Source of the DNA: Kitasatospora mediocidica KCTC 9733
GTDB lineage: Bacteria; Actinomycetota; Actinomycetes; Streptomycetales; Streptomycetaceae
Reading direction: 5' to 3'
NCBI RefSeq assembly: GCF_000744225.1
Contig: NZ_JQLN01000005.1
Coordinates: forward strand, 806,001 to 870,000
Length of the DNA stretch: 64,000 bases
Of this stretch, positions 1-8,494 are shown one piece after another. Positions within the stretch are counted from its first letter, which is position 1. Every line of letters begins with the position of its first letter. The notes under the pieces are model-generated. The model saw only the letters and a list, made by a program, of their open reading frames with translations, ran no database searches and had not been told where the DNA came from. The translations under genes and the position numbers were made by a program.

Positions 1-690
1 GAACGTCGAACCGGGCGGATAGGTCTGGCGCAGCGCCCGGTTGAGCATCGGCTGGTTGGTGTCGGCCTGCAAGGCGTTCCAGGCGTTCTGGTCGGCGGCG
101 GTGGAGCCGGCGAAGGACCCGGGGTCGTAACTGGGGGTGCTGGCCAGCGCGAGGATCCGGCCGGTGCTCGGCTCGATCGCGGCCACCGCGCCCTTCTGGT
201 TGCCCAGTCCCTGCATCGCGGCCTGCTGGGCCGCCTTGCTGATGGTGGTGTAGACGTCGCCGCCGGGGTTCTGCTTGCGCGAGATCTCGTCCCACAGCGC
301 CCAGCCGGCCAGCCGGTTGTCGGTCCCGGAGAGCAGGCTGTCCTCGGTGCCCTCCAACTGGGTGTTGCCGTAGATCTGCGAGGAGAAGCCGGTCACGGCG
401 GCGAACTGCGAACCGTCGGTGTAGGTCCGCTTGTAGTCGAACCGCCCGCCGGTGGGCGCCGATCCGGTGACCGGCGCGGCGCCGACCAGGATGTTGCCGC
501 GCGGCTGGGCGTAGCGCTCGATCGCGGTGCGCTGGTTGGCCGCGTTGTCGTCGTACGCCTTGGCCTGGAACACCTGGACCCAGGTGGCCTGGCCGGCCAG
601 CGCCAGGATCAGGACCAGGCAGAACATCCCGGCCCGGCGGCCGGTGGTCGAGATGCCGTGGCGTCGCTGGGGGTTGCGGGGCTTGGCCAT
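1..690 (-). CDS. Class B penicillin-binding protein (PbpA/FtsI-like), 3' end outside window
   Basis: Peptidoglycan transpeptidase partner of a SEDS protein. About 230 N-terminal residues are visible: a basic start (MAKPRNPQRRHG), one membrane anchor near residues 22-40, and the PBP dimerisation region (QPRGNILV, then GAVAAIEPSTGRILALAS). The window ends at the residues PPGSTF, so the catalytic Ser of the SxxK motif lies at bases 7-9 and the Lys falls just outside. The ATG overlaps the stop of the upstream rodA-like gene (TGATG), a sign of translational coupling, and GGAGGAAACC is the ribosome site. SEDS/class B PBP pairs of this kind drive wall synthesis in growth or division. Which Streptomyces paralogue this is cannot be told from the fragment. 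Confidence 0.9.
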   Translation of the reverse strand, partial: MAKPRNPQRRHGISTTGRRAGMFCLVLILALAGQATWVQVFQAKAYDDNAANQRTAIERYAQPRGNILVGAAPVTGSAPTGGRFDYKRTYTDGSQFAAVTGFSSQIYGNTQLEGTEDSLLSGTDNRLAGWALWDEISRKQNPGGDVYTTISKAAQQAAMQGLGNQKGAVAAIEPSTGRILALASTPSYDPGSFAGSTAADQNAWNALQADTNQPMLNRALRQTYPPGSTF

Positions 691-2045
691 CAGGTTTCCT
701 CCGGGGCCGACGGGCGGCGGGCGCTGTCGCTCATCCGGACCAGCAGGGCGACGATGATCCAGTTGGTCACCACCGAGGAGCCGCCCTGAGCGATGAACGG
801 CAGCGTCAGCCCGGTCAGCGGAATCAGGTCCAGCACGCCGCCGGCCACCACGAAGACCTGGATGGCGATCAGCGCCGCGAGCCCGATCGCCAGCAGCCTG
901 CCGAACGGGTCCCGCAGCGCGATCCCGGTCCTGACGCCGCGGGAGACCAGCAGGGCGTACAGCAGGAAGAGGGCGACCAGGCCGACCAGGCCGAGCTCCT
1001 CGCCGATCGTGGCCAGGATGAAGTCGGACTTCGCGGCGAACCCGATCAGGATCGAGTGGCCGAGCCCCAGGCCGGTGCCGAGGATGCCGCCGGCCGCGAA
1101 GGCGAAGAGCGACTGGGCGATCTGGTTGGCCCCCTGACCGGCCGCGATGCTGGCCAACGGGTGCAACCAGTCGACCACCCGGCTGTGCACGTGCGGCGAG
1201 AGCCAGCCCACCGTCACGGCGCCCACCGAGGCGAGCAGCAGGCCGATGGTGATCCAGCCACTGCGGGCGGTGGCCACGTACAGCATCACCACGAAGAGGC
1301 CGAAGAGCAGCAGCGAGGTGCCGAGGTCGGTCTCCAGCACCAGCACCCCGACGAAGGCGGCCCAGACCAGCAGCACCGGACCGATGACCCGGCCGCGCGG
1401 CAGCTGCCAGCGCCAGATCTGCCGGCCCGTCAGCGCGAGCGAGTCGCGGTGCACGGCGAGGTAGGCGGCGAAGAAGACCGCCAGCAGGATCTTGGCGAAC
1501 TCGCCCGGCTGGAAGGAGAACGGGCCGATCGTGACCCAGATCCGCGAGCCGTACACCGGGGGGAAGAAGATCGGCAGGATCAGCAGCACCAGCGCCGCCA
1601 GGGCGCCGATGTAGGCGTAGCGCTGCAGGAGCCGGTGGTCGCGCAGCACCACGATCACAGCCAGGAAGAGCGCCACCCCGAGCGTGGACCAGAGCAGTTG
1701 GGTGGGCGCCGCGTGGTTGCTCGGAGTAGCGCGGTCCAGCCGGTAGATGACGACCAGTCCGATCCCGTTCAACAGGATCGCCAGCGGCAGCAGCAGTGGA
1801 TCCGCGTACCTGGCCTTCCACCGGATCACGCCGTGCGCCACCAGGGCGAGCCCGGCCAGCGCCGCGCCGTAGGAGGCCGCGTCGGACGGCGCCCGGCCGT
1901 CGATGTTGACGCCCACCTCGACGTAGCCGAAGACGGCGATCGCGACCGCGGCCAGCACCAGGACCAGTTCGACATTGCGGCCGGACCTGACCTGACCGAC
2001 CGGCGGACGGCGCGGCGCGGCGGCGACGGCGGAGGGAGTGGCCAT
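690..2045 (-). CDS. FtsW/RodA/SpoVE-family SEDS glycosyltransferase
   Basis: A 451-aa polytopic membrane protein that polymerises lipid II glycan strands, working with the class B PBP encoded directly downstream with a one-base overlap. The N terminus is a roughly 25-residue cytoplasmic tail, followed by about ten to twelve hydrophobic segments. The diagnostic C-terminal SEDS stretch is present (LPFIAQGGSSVVTNWI, near residue 420), as is the conserved QPGEFAKI around residue 179. The usual partners pstP, fhaB and pknB are not upstream, because a terminator and a DUF1269 gene lie there instead, so the pair may be a secondary SEDS/PBP set. The ATG at 2045 was chosen as the first in-frame start. 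An AT-rich promoter-like stretch (TTGTAA and TACAAT) sits at about 2095-2125. Confidence 0.93.
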   Translation of the reverse strand: MATPSAVAAAPRRPPVGQVRSGRNVELVLVLAAVAIAVFGYVEVGVNIDGRAPSDAASYGAALAGLALVAHGVIRWKARYADPLLLPLAILLNGIGLVVIYRLDRATPSNHAAPTQLLWSTLGVALFLAVIVVLRDHRLLQRYAYIGALAALVLLILPIFFPPVYGSRIWVTIGPFSFQPGEFAKILLAVFFAAYLAVHRDSLALTGRQIWRWQLPRGRVIGPVLLVWAAFVGVLVLETDLGTSLLLFGLFVVMLYVATARSGWITIGLLLASVGAVTVGWLSPHVHSRVVDWLHPLASIAAGQGANQIAQSLFAFAAGGILGTGLGLGHSILIGFAAKSDFILATIGEELGLVGLVALFLLYALLVSRGVRTGIALRDPFGRLLAIGLAALIAIQVFVVAGGVLDLIPLTGLTLPFIAQGGSSVVTNWIIVALLVRMSDSARRPSAPEET

Positions 2046-2194
2046 GGGCGGGGTGGGCCGTTCTGTCGGTTCCTACGTCTCCGGGCTGCGGATTATTGTA
2101 CCTGAATGTCCTATTTACAATGACTTTATGTCAGCACCCGCCGCCACCAGGGGGTTCCGGACCGCATCACGCGAGGTCAGCGGGCCCTGACAAC

Positions 2195-2239
2195 CGACGG
2201 CCCGGGGGCTCCGCCGTCCGCGGAGCCCCCGGGCCGTCG
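2195..2239 (-). terminator. Strong intrinsic-type hairpin, 20-bp perfect stem
   Basis: Arms 2195-2214 and 2220-2239 are perfectly complementary around a 5-base loop. It lies just past the stop of the leftward DUF1269 gene and before the rodA-like promoter, so it most likely ends the former. There is no clear U-tract, as is common in this group. Confidence 0.75.
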
Positions 2240-2252
2240 GCCTTACTGCCCC

Positions 2253-2747
2253 TCAGGTGCCCTGCGCGGCCCGGACGGCCTCACGCAGATGCTCCTCCTC
2301 CTCGTCGGAGAGCGAGGTCTGGATGATCTTTCCGCCATAACGGGCCAGCGCCGGAACGACCTTGTCCGCGGTGGCCTTGCGCACCAGCAGGAACACCGCT
2401 GCCGTCCCCGGCAACAGGTGCTCGCCGACCTGGCGCATGAAGGAGTCGTCGACGCCGACGTCGGTGGAGGCGCCCACCGCGGCGCCGGCCGCGCCGCCGA
2501 CCGCCGCACCGAGGAACGGCATGAAGAAGAGCAGTCCGATCACCCCGCCCCACAGCGCACCGGAGGCGGCGCCGATGCCGGTGGTGTTGGTGGCCTGGTG
2601 CAGCTTGATCTTCCCGTCGTCGCGGCGCTCCACGACGACGACGTCCTCCAACTCGATCAACTGCTGTTTCTGGAGGCCGATCACCTCGTTGCGCACCTGC
2701 TGGGCGGTGGTGAGGTCCGGATAGGCGATCGCGAAGAGGTTGCTCAC
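2253..2747 (-). CDS. DUF1269 family membrane protein
   Basis: A 164-aa protein of the DUF1269 (TM1410-like) family, function unknown. It has a soluble N-terminal alpha/beta part (FAIAYPDLTTAQQVRNEV, with an acidic or charged segment about residues 35-50). A Gly/Ala-rich hydrophobic hairpin follows at about residues 55-95 (GALWGGVIGLLFFMPFLGAA then GGAAGAAVGAS), with a soluble tail rich in Glu at the end. The start is the ATG at 2747, preceded by AAAGGATC. Members often occur beside stress genes or channels, but here it stands alone, with a terminator on one side and the marR gene on the other. No catalytic residues can be pointed to. Confidence 0.85.
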   Translation of the reverse strand: MSNLFAIAYPDLTTAQQVRNEVIGLQKQQLIELEDVVVVERRDDGKIKLHQATNTTGIGAASGALWGGVIGLLFFMPFLGAAVGGAAGAAVGASTDVGVDDSFMRQVGEHLLPGTAAVFLLVRKATADKVVPALARYGGKIIQTSLSDEEEEHLREAVRAAQGT

Positions 2748-2867
2748 GTGCGGGATCCTTTCGGCTCGACGAGCGTGCAGGGACCACCGTAGTGACGATT
2801 TGCCATACTTATTGGCTCTATGCCCGGTGTGTCCGCTTTTCCCTGGCGGCTCCCGGGTGCGGCCGGT

Positions 2868-3389
2868 TCAGTAGCAGACGGCGCTCGGCCAGCGGTTCTC
2901 CAGCAGCGTGCCGAGCATCGTGTGCAGCAGCTCGCGGTGGGCCTCCGGCAGGCGGGCGAAGAAGGCCTGCTCGGCCTCGCTGGCCACCACCTCGGCCTCG
3001 GTCATCGCCTGCCGGCCCTTCTCGGTGAGGCCCAGGATGTAGCGGCGGCGGTCGGCCGGATTGCGCCGGCGCTCGACCTGGCCCGCCTGCTCCAGCTCGT
3101 CGATCAGCGAGACCATCGTGGTCGGGTCCAGATTGACCGCCCGGCTGAGGTCCTGCTGCGAGAGTTCCGCCCCGCCGGCCAGCGCGGCCAGCACCAGGAA
3201 GGTGCGCAGCCGGAACCCCTTCGCGGAGAGCGCCAGGTCGACGTCCTCCTGGATCACCGCACCGGCCTTGGTGAGCAGCACACCGGTGTGATCGGCCAGC
3301 GGGAAGTCCGGGCGCGGGGTCCCCGGCATCGGGGCGCTCACAGCGGCGGCTTCGACGGTCTCGACGGTTGCGGTGCTCTTGCGGGCCAT
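2868..3389 (-). CDS. MarR-family transcriptional regulator
   Basis: A 173-aa winged-helix regulator. The helix-turn-helix and wing are clear: LSQQDLSRAVNLDPTTMVSL followed by VERRRNPADRRRYILGLTEKG, the classical MarR DRR wing. A roughly 35-residue extension precedes the dimerisation helix. The in-frame ATG at 3389 was preferred over an upstream one because GGGAG sits 8 bases before it. The gene lies downstream of, and in the same direction as, an EmrB/QacA-type efflux gene, with 155 bases between them holding a CATCG-N7-CGATG inverted repeat. This is a typical drug-efflux regulator arrangement, in which the MarR protein would repress the pair and be released by a ligand. Confidence 0.9.
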   Translation of the reverse strand: MARKSTATVETVEAAAVSAPMPGTPRPDFPLADHTGVLLTKAGAVIQEDVDLALSAKGFRLRTFLVLAALAGGAELSQQDLSRAVNLDPTTMVSLIDELEQAGQVERRRNPADRRRYILGLTEKGRQAMTEAEVVASEAEQAFFARLPEAHRELLHTMLGTLLENRWPSAVCY

Positions 3390-3544
3390 CGGGGGATCTC
3401 CCATCCATCGGGAGTCCGGGGCTCCTGGCCGGTACTGCCGCAGTCCCATGAACTCTTCAAAAATCTATCATCGGCGTTTTCGATGCTCAACGGAGCGACC
3501 GACCGGGTACGAACGCCCGGTCGGCCCGGTTCGCCCACCGTGGC

Positions 3545-5194
3545 TCAGTGCCCCGCGCTCTCGGCTCCCGCGAGCGCGCTCTCGTGCAGGTCACGGGTGC
3601 GGATGAAGAGGAAGCCCACCAGCGCGCCCACCGCCGCCACCGCGCCGCCGCCCACCAGGACGTCGCTGAGCCCGTGCACGAAGGCCTCCCGCGCCGCCGC
3701 CCGGACCGGCGCGGCCAGCGCGGCGGGCACCTTGGTGGCGAGTTCGTTCCCGGCGCCGGCCGCGACGGACTTGCCGGCCTGCTGGGCCTGCGCGCCGAGT
3801 TGCGAGCCGGCCGGCGAGGCCGCGAAGGCCGCCGCCACCCGGTGCTGGAAGAGCGCGCCGAAGCCGGCGATCCCGATCGCGATGCCGACCTGCTGGAAGG
3901 TCTCGCCGATCCCGGCCGCCATCCCCGCCTTCGCGGGCTCGGCAACGCCGATCGCCAGCGAGCTGCGCGGCGGGTTGAACATCCCCATCCCGAGCCCGGT
4001 GACCAGCATGCTGGGCAGCAGCGCCGTCCACGCGCTGCTCGGGTGGACCAGGGTGACCAGGAAGAGCCCGGTCGAGATCAGCCCGGTCCCGATCCCGACC
4101 AGCAGCCGCTGCGGGACCCGGACGGTGAGGCCGCCGGTGACCGCGGCCGCCACGAAGAGCGTCAGCGTCAGCGGCAGGAACCGCACGCCGGTGGCGAGCG
4201 GCGAGTAGCCGAGGACGTTCTGCATGTAGGAGACCTGAAGGAAGATCGCGGACATCCCGGCCGCGTTGGCCAGCAGCGTGGTCACCGAGATCCCGATGAA
4301 GGTGACGTTGCGGAAGAGTCCGAGGTCGAGCATCGCGGCGTCGCCCAGCCGCCGTTCGATCAGTGTGAAGACCACCAGCAGGGCTGCGGCGGCGGCGAAG
4401 GTCCCGATGATCAGCGCACTCGCCCAGCCCTGGTTCTCGCCGCGCAGGAAGCCCAGCACCAGCAGGGTCAGCGCCGCCGAGAAGACCAACAGGCCCGCCC
4501 AGTCAACCCGGTGGGCGGACGGGTCGCGGGACTCGGTGATCCGCAGGGCGCCGAGCACCATGGCCACGATGCCGATCGGGACGTTCACCAGGAAGATCCA
4601 GCGCCAGCCGATCCCGTCGGTCAGCGCCCCGCCGATCAGCGGCCCGAAGGCGATGGCCAGGCCGGAGACCCCGCCGAAGACGCCGAACGCCATCGCCCGG
4701 TCCTTGCCCCGGAACTCCTGCCCGATCAGCGCCGGGCCGACCGCGAAGAGGATCGCCGCGCCGACTCCCTGCACACCGCGCGCCACGTTGAGGGCGACGA
4801 TGCCCTGCGCCGCTCCGCAGGCCAGCGAGGCGGCGGTGAAGATCGCGAAGCCGGCGGTGTAGACGCGCTTGCGGCCGAGCCGGTCGGCGAGCGAGCCGCC
4901 GGTGAGCAGGAACGCGGCGAGGGTCAGGGCGTAGGCGTCCAGCACCCACTGCAGGGCCGAGAAGTCGGCGCCCAGCGTGGTCCGCAGGTCGGGCAGCGCG
5001 ACGTTCACCACCGTGAGGTCGAGCATCAGCATGAAGGTGGCGATCGACACGATGCCGAGCGTCCACCAGCGGCCGCGGGAGGCGGCGGTCGCCGCCGGGG
5101 GCGGGGTGGCCGGGGAAGCAGGGGAGGCCAGGGAGGCCTGGGAGGCCGGTATGGACTGGGCGGGCGGGTCGGCGGCGACCTTGGCGGTTGACAT
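3545..5194 (-). CDS. MFS multidrug efflux transporter, DHA2 (EmrB/QacA) family, 14 TM
   Basis: A 549-aa proton-driven exporter of the 14-helix DHA2 family, acting in the cytoplasmic membrane. Family motifs are visible: LDLTVVNVALPDL in helix 1, SLADRLGRKRVY (motif A) after helix 2, and LIGGALTDGIGWRWIFLVNV in the motif C/helix 5 region. The C-terminal end carries the extra helices and a periplasmic loop rich in Ala and Gln. The start at 5194 was chosen over an upstream in-frame ATG because GAGGGG precedes it at good spacing. The promoter region upstream (5227-5276) holds nested inverted repeats suited to MarR binding. The substrate cannot be deduced. Confidence 0.92.
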   Translation of the reverse strand: MSTAKVAADPPAQSIPASQASLASPASPATPPPAATAASRGRWWTLGIVSIATFMLMLDLTVVNVALPDLRTTLGADFSALQWVLDAYALTLAAFLLTGGSLADRLGRKRVYTAGFAIFTAASLACGAAQGIVALNVARGVQGVGAAILFAVGPALIGQEFRGKDRAMAFGVFGGVSGLAIAFGPLIGGALTDGIGWRWIFLVNVPIGIVAMVLGALRITESRDPSAHRVDWAGLLVFSAALTLLVLGFLRGENQGWASALIIGTFAAAAALLVVFTLIERRLGDAAMLDLGLFRNVTFIGISVTTLLANAAGMSAIFLQVSYMQNVLGYSPLATGVRFLPLTLTLFVAAAVTGGLTVRVPQRLLVGIGTGLISTGLFLVTLVHPSSAWTALLPSMLVTGLGMGMFNPPRSSLAIGVAEPAKAGMAAGIGETFQQVGIAIGIAGFGALFQHRVAAAFAASPAGSQLGAQAQQAGKSVAAGAGNELATKVPAALAAPVRAAAREAFVHGLSDVLVGGGAVAAVGALVGFLFIRTRDLHESALAGAESAGH

Positions 5195-5226
5195 GGCAGA
5201 GCCCCTCAGACGATCGGGTGATTGAC

Positions 5227-5276
5227 GATCGCTAGTTAAATCGTCGGATTCTCGATTATCTAGAACGCTAGTGATC
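5227..5276 (-). promoter_or_regulatory. Nested inverted repeats upstream of the efflux gene, candidate MarR operator
   Basis: GATCGCTAG (5227-5235) and CTAGTGATC (5268-5276) are inverted with one mismatch. Inside them, CTAG...ATCG and CGAT...CTAG (5232-5242 and 5253-5263) form a second symmetric pair. The stretch is unusually AT-rich for this genome and lies between the divergent efflux and nsrR genes. Assignment to the neighbouring MarR protein is inference. Confidence 0.45.
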
Positions 5277-5335
5277 AGGTTTTGGGCTGTCAAGAGGCGT
5301 CCCGCGGCCAGGCCCTACAGGTAATAGGAGTTTTG

Positions 5336-5354
5336 AATGCGCATTTGATAGCGT
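5336..5354 (+). promoter_or_regulatory. nsrR promoter: -10 box TAGCGT with upstream palindrome
   Basis: TAGCGT (5349-5354) ends 6 bases before the nsrR ATG, the spacing of a leaderless mRNA. A perfect AATGCGCATT palindrome (5336-5345) sits in the spacer upstream of it, well placed for an autoregulatory or other repressor site. Confidence 0.5.
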
Positions 5355-5360
5355 GCAGGC

Positions 5361-5792
5361 ATGCGGCTGACGAGATCGACCGATCTCGCCCTACGGGTCC
5401 TGATGCGACTCGCGGTGGCGGACGAGGAACTGACCACCCGGGAGGTGGCCGAGACCATGGCCGTCCCCTACACCCACACGGCCAAGGTGGTCAGCCGGCT
5501 CCAGCACCTCGACGTCCTGGAGGCGCGGCGCGGACGGGGTGGCGGCCTGAACCTCACCCCGCTCGGCCGCACGGCCTCGATCGGCTGGCTGACCCGCGAG
5601 CTGGAGGGCGACGGCGAGGTCATCGAGTGCGAGGGCGAGACGCCCTGCCCGCTGCGCGCCGCCTGCCGGCTGCGCGGCGCACTGCGGGACGCCCGCGAGG
5701 CGTTCTTCGCCGCGCTCGACCCGCTCACCGTGGCCGACCTGGTCGCCAGCCCGACCGGGCCGATCCTGCTCGCCCTGGGCCGACGGCCCTGA
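5361..5792 (+). CDS. nsrR: Rrf2-family nitric-oxide sensing repressor NsrR
   Basis: A 143-aa Rrf2 regulator that binds a [4Fe-4S] cluster. NO destroys the cluster and releases the DNA, derepressing NO detoxification. The winged-helix N terminus is evident (LTRSTDLALRVLMRLA, ..., RGRGGGLNL). Cys90, Cys96 and Cys102 keep the C-X5-C-X5-C spacing of Streptomyces coelicolor NsrR, and Asp8, the unusual fourth ligand in that protein (from memory), is also present. The gene lies 71 bases upstream of hmpA in the same direction, the standard NsrR target. The start lacks a good ribosome site but has a -10 box 6 bases upstream, so the mRNA is probably leaderless. Confidence 0.93.
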   Translation: MRLTRSTDLALRVLMRLAVADEELTTREVAETMAVPYTHTAKVVSRLQHLDVLEARRGRGGGLNLTPLGRTASIGWLTRELEGDGEVIECEGETPCPLRAACRLRGALRDAREAFFAALDPLTVADLVASPTGPILLALGRRP

Positions 5793-5828
5793 CAACCCCG
5801 TCCACCCGGCGGTCTTTTCGTCGCGCTT

Positions 5829-5853
5829 AAATTGGTATACAAGATGCAAGTTT
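5829..5853 (+). promoter_or_regulatory. 25-bp imperfect palindrome before hmpA, probable NsrR operator
   Basis: The arms begin AAATTGGTAT and end GATGCAAGTTT, symmetric about base 5841. The reverse strand contains ATACCAATTT, close to the right half of known Streptomyces NsrR sites (recalled, not searched). It overlaps the expected hmpA promoter (TATACA) and lies immediately before the ribosome site GGAG. Confidence 0.6.
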
Positions 5854-5863
5854 GGAGATTGCC

Positions 5864-7063
5864 GTGCTGACCCAGGAATCCGCTGCGACCGTCCGCGCCA
5901 CGCTGCCCGTGGTGGGTGGAGCGATCGGGGAGATCGCCGCGCTGTTCTACACCCGGATGTTCGAGGACCACCCCGAACTGCGCCGCGACCTCTTCAACCG
6001 GGGCAACCAGGCGAGCGGCGAGCAGCAGCAGGTCCTCGCCGGGGCGATCGCCGCCTTCGCCGGCATGCTGGTCGAGCACCCCGACGTCCGCCCCGACGCG
6101 ATGCTGGCGCGGATCGCGCACAAGCACGCCTCGCTGGGCATCACCCCGGAGCAGTACAACGTCGTCCACAAGTACCTGTTCGGGGCGATCGCGGAGGTGC
6201 TCGGCGAGGCCGTCACCCCCGACGTGGCCGCCGCCTGGGACGAGGTCTACTGGCTGATGGCCAACGCCCTGATCGCCCTGGAGGCCCGGCTCTACCAGGA
6301 GGCCGGCGTCGGCCTGGGCGAGGTGTGGCACCGGGCCACCGTGGTCTGCAGGATCCAGGAGAGCGCGGAGGCGGTCTCCTTCGGCCTGCGCTTCGCCGAC
6401 GGCAGCCCGCTGCCCGGCTTCCGCCCCGGCCAGTACCTGAGCGTCGCGGTCACCCTGCCGGACGGCGCCCGGCAGATACGCCAGTACAGCCTCTCCCGCT
6501 ACAGCCTGCCCGAGGGCCCCGGGCGCGACCTGTGGCGGATCACCGTGAAGCGGGTGCGCGGCGCGGCGGGACCCGACGGCGAGGTCTCGAACCACCTGCA
6601 CGGCCGGGTCCGCGAGGGGGACGAACTCTGCGTCTCGCTGCCCTTCGGCGACCTGGCACTGGACGACTCCGACGCGCCGCTGCTGCTCGCCTCCGCCGGC
6701 ATCGGCTGCACCCCGATGCTCGGCATGCTGACCCACCTGGCCGACCGCGGCACCGACCGCGCGGTCACCGTGCTGCACGCCGACCGCAGCGCCGGCGACC
6801 ACGCCCACCGCGCCGAGACCCGTGCGCTGGTCGCCCAACTCCCCGACGCCGCACTGCACCTCTGGTACGAGGACGGCGTGGACGGCCGGACCGGCCACGT
6901 CGACCTCGCCGACATCGACCTGCCGACGGGCGTCCGGGCCTACCTCTGCGGTCCGCTGCCCTTCATGCGCCACCTGCGCGGCGCGCTGCTGGCGCGCGGC
7001 GTGCCGGCCGGCGCGATCCACTACGAGGTCTTCGGCCCCGACCTGTGGCAGGCACACGGCTGA
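5864..7063 (+). CDS. hmpA: Flavohaemoglobin, nitric oxide dioxygenase
   Basis: Converts NO and O2 to nitrate using NAD(P)H. It is a 399-aa cytoplasmic enzyme of the usual length. An N-terminal globin domain (about residues 1-140) carries the proximal-His segment IAHKHASLGI. It is followed by a ferredoxin-NADP reductase-like FAD domain (IRQYSLSRYSLP, the RxYS flavin motif) and an NAD domain (ASAGIGCTPMLGML and CGPLPFM). A GTG at 5864 was chosen over the in-frame TTG at 5852 because GGAG lies 6 bases before the GTG. With nsrR immediately upstream, it forms the NO-detoxification unit expected to be derepressed by NO. Confidence 0.95.
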   Translation: MLTQESAATVRATLPVVGGAIGEIAALFYTRMFEDHPELRRDLFNRGNQASGEQQQVLAGAIAAFAGMLVEHPDVRPDAMLARIAHKHASLGITPEQYNVVHKYLFGAIAEVLGEAVTPDVAAAWDEVYWLMANALIALEARLYQEAGVGLGEVWHRATVVCRIQESAEAVSFGLRFADGSPLPGFRPGQYLSVAVTLPDGARQIRQYSLSRYSLPEGPGRDLWRITVKRVRGAAGPDGEVSNHLHGRVREGDELCVSLPFGDLALDDSDAPLLLASAGIGCTPMLGMLTHLADRGTDRAVTVLHADRSAGDHAHRAETRALVAQLPDAALHLWYEDGVDGRTGHVDLADIDLPTGVRAYLCGPLPFMRHLRGALLARGVPAGAIHYEVFGPDLWQAHG

Positions 7064-7079
7064 GCCGTCCCCCGGACTC

Positions 7080-7109
7080 GCCCGGCGGCGAAAACCGCTC
7101 GCGCCGGGC
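7080..7109 (+). terminator. Hairpin after hmpA
   Basis: GCCCGGCG (7080-7087) pairs with CGCCGGGC (7102-7109). It is placed between hmpA and the next gene and is followed by TAAT. Confidence 0.55.
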
Positions 7110-7133
7110 TAATCCGGCCAGCAGACTGCCCCG

Positions 7134-8360
7134 ATGACCCAGAACTCCGGCCGCGCCGTGACCGTGCTGCTCACCCACGACGGCGAACCGCTCGGCACTG
7201 TCGGCCCGTTCACCGTCGAGGCGCCCTACTGGAACGACGTCGCACCGGTCACCGCACACCTGGAGAGCCTGCTCGGCTCCCCGACCGTGGTGCTGCGCCT
7301 GCTCGATGTCGACGGCGGCGCCGACGGCCGGCACGGCCACGCCACCTACCACGCCGAGACGCTGGCCCGCCCGGTCCGCACCGACGCACTGCGCGGCGCC
7401 CCTGACGCGCCGTGGGCGGCGCTCGCCCCGCACGCCAAGCGAGCCGACTGGGCCACGCCGAGCGGCCTGCGCGAGGCCCTCGACTGGGCGGACACCCGGC
7501 TGCGCGCCCTCGGCCGGCCGCCCGTCGGGCCGGTCCGGCAGGTGAAGACCTGGAACCTGGCCGGCCTCGTCCGGATCCCCACCGCAGGCGGCCCGGCCTG
7601 GCTGAAGACCGGCCCGCGCTTCGCGCTCTGCGAGTCCGTCGCCATCGGGCTCTTCGCCTCGGTGGACGCCCCGTTCGCGCCGACCGTCCTCGCGGCCGAC
7701 CCGGACCGGCGCCGCGTCCTGCTCGACCACGTCCCCGGCGAGGACTGCTGGGGACCGTCCGCCGGCGTCGTCGCCACCACGGTGCCCCGACTCGCCCGCG
7801 CGCAGGCAGCACTGTCACTGCGTCACCCCACCGCACCGGACGGGCTGCCCGACCGTTCGCCCCGGCTGCTGATCGACCAGGTGCACCGCCTGCTGGACGG
7901 CCCGTCAGCCGCCGAACTGACCGCCGACGAACTCTCCCGCGCCCACCGCGCGGCCGCCCGACTGCCCGCCCTGGTCGCCGACCTGGAGGCCTGCGGCCTG
8001 CCGAACACCGTGCTGCACGGCGATTTCCACCCCGGCAACTGGCGCTCGGACAGCCGGCAGACCACCCTGGTCGACTTCGCCGACAGCGCCTTCGGCCACC
8101 CCGCCGTGGACGGCCTGCGCCCCCGCCCCTTCACCGGCGCCGAGCGCTGGACGCAGGCCGCCGACGCCTGGACCACGGCCTGGAGCGAGCTGGTCCCCGG
8201 CTGCGACCCGGCCCGCGCGCTGACCCTGGCCCAGCCCCTCGTGCACTTCGGCTACGCCGTCCGCTACCAGGAGTTCCTGGACGGCATCGAGCCGAGCGAG
8301 CAGCGCTACCACGCCGGCGACCCCGCCGCCGAGATCCGCGCCGCCCTCGCCTGCGACTGA
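7134..8360 (+). CDS. APH-like phosphotransferase family protein
   Basis: A 408-aa protein of the aminoglycoside/choline kinase-like fold. The Brenner motif is intact (HGDFHPGNW, His295 and catalytic Asp297), as is the downstream metal-binding segment TTLVDFADSAFGHPAVDG. The ATP-site Lys is probably in AWLKTGPRF (about residue 160). The first 130 residues are a separate region without a recognisable motif. The start ATG follows a hairpin terminator and has no strong ribosome site. The substrate could be a small alcohol or an antibiotic, and nothing nearby indicates resistance. The family is clear but the function is unknown. Confidence 0.8.
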   Translation: MTQNSGRAVTVLLTHDGEPLGTVGPFTVEAPYWNDVAPVTAHLESLLGSPTVVLRLLDVDGGADGRHGHATYHAETLARPVRTDALRGAPDAPWAALAPHAKRADWATPSGLREALDWADTRLRALGRPPVGPVRQVKTWNLAGLVRIPTAGGPAWLKTGPRFALCESVAIGLFASVDAPFAPTVLAADPDRRRVLLDHVPGEDCWGPSAGVVATTVPRLARAQAALSLRHPTAPDGLPDRSPRLLIDQVHRLLDGPSAAELTADELSRAHRAAARLPALVADLEACGLPNTVLHGDFHPGNWRSDSRQTTLVDFADSAFGHPAVDGLRPRPFTGAERWTQAADAWTTAWSELVPGCDPARALTLAQPLVHFGYAVRYQEFLDGIEPSEQRYHAGDPAAEIRAALACD

Positions 8361-8494
8361 CGAACACGCCTCCTCCCCCGTCCTCCCCCACCCGACACGT
8401 ACTCCGTTCCGCTCGTCGATGACGCGTCCTGCGGTGCTCTTCGGTTATCAACGAATCAGCACCAAGTAGGACAAAGCGGAAGTGGAGCCTCCCC

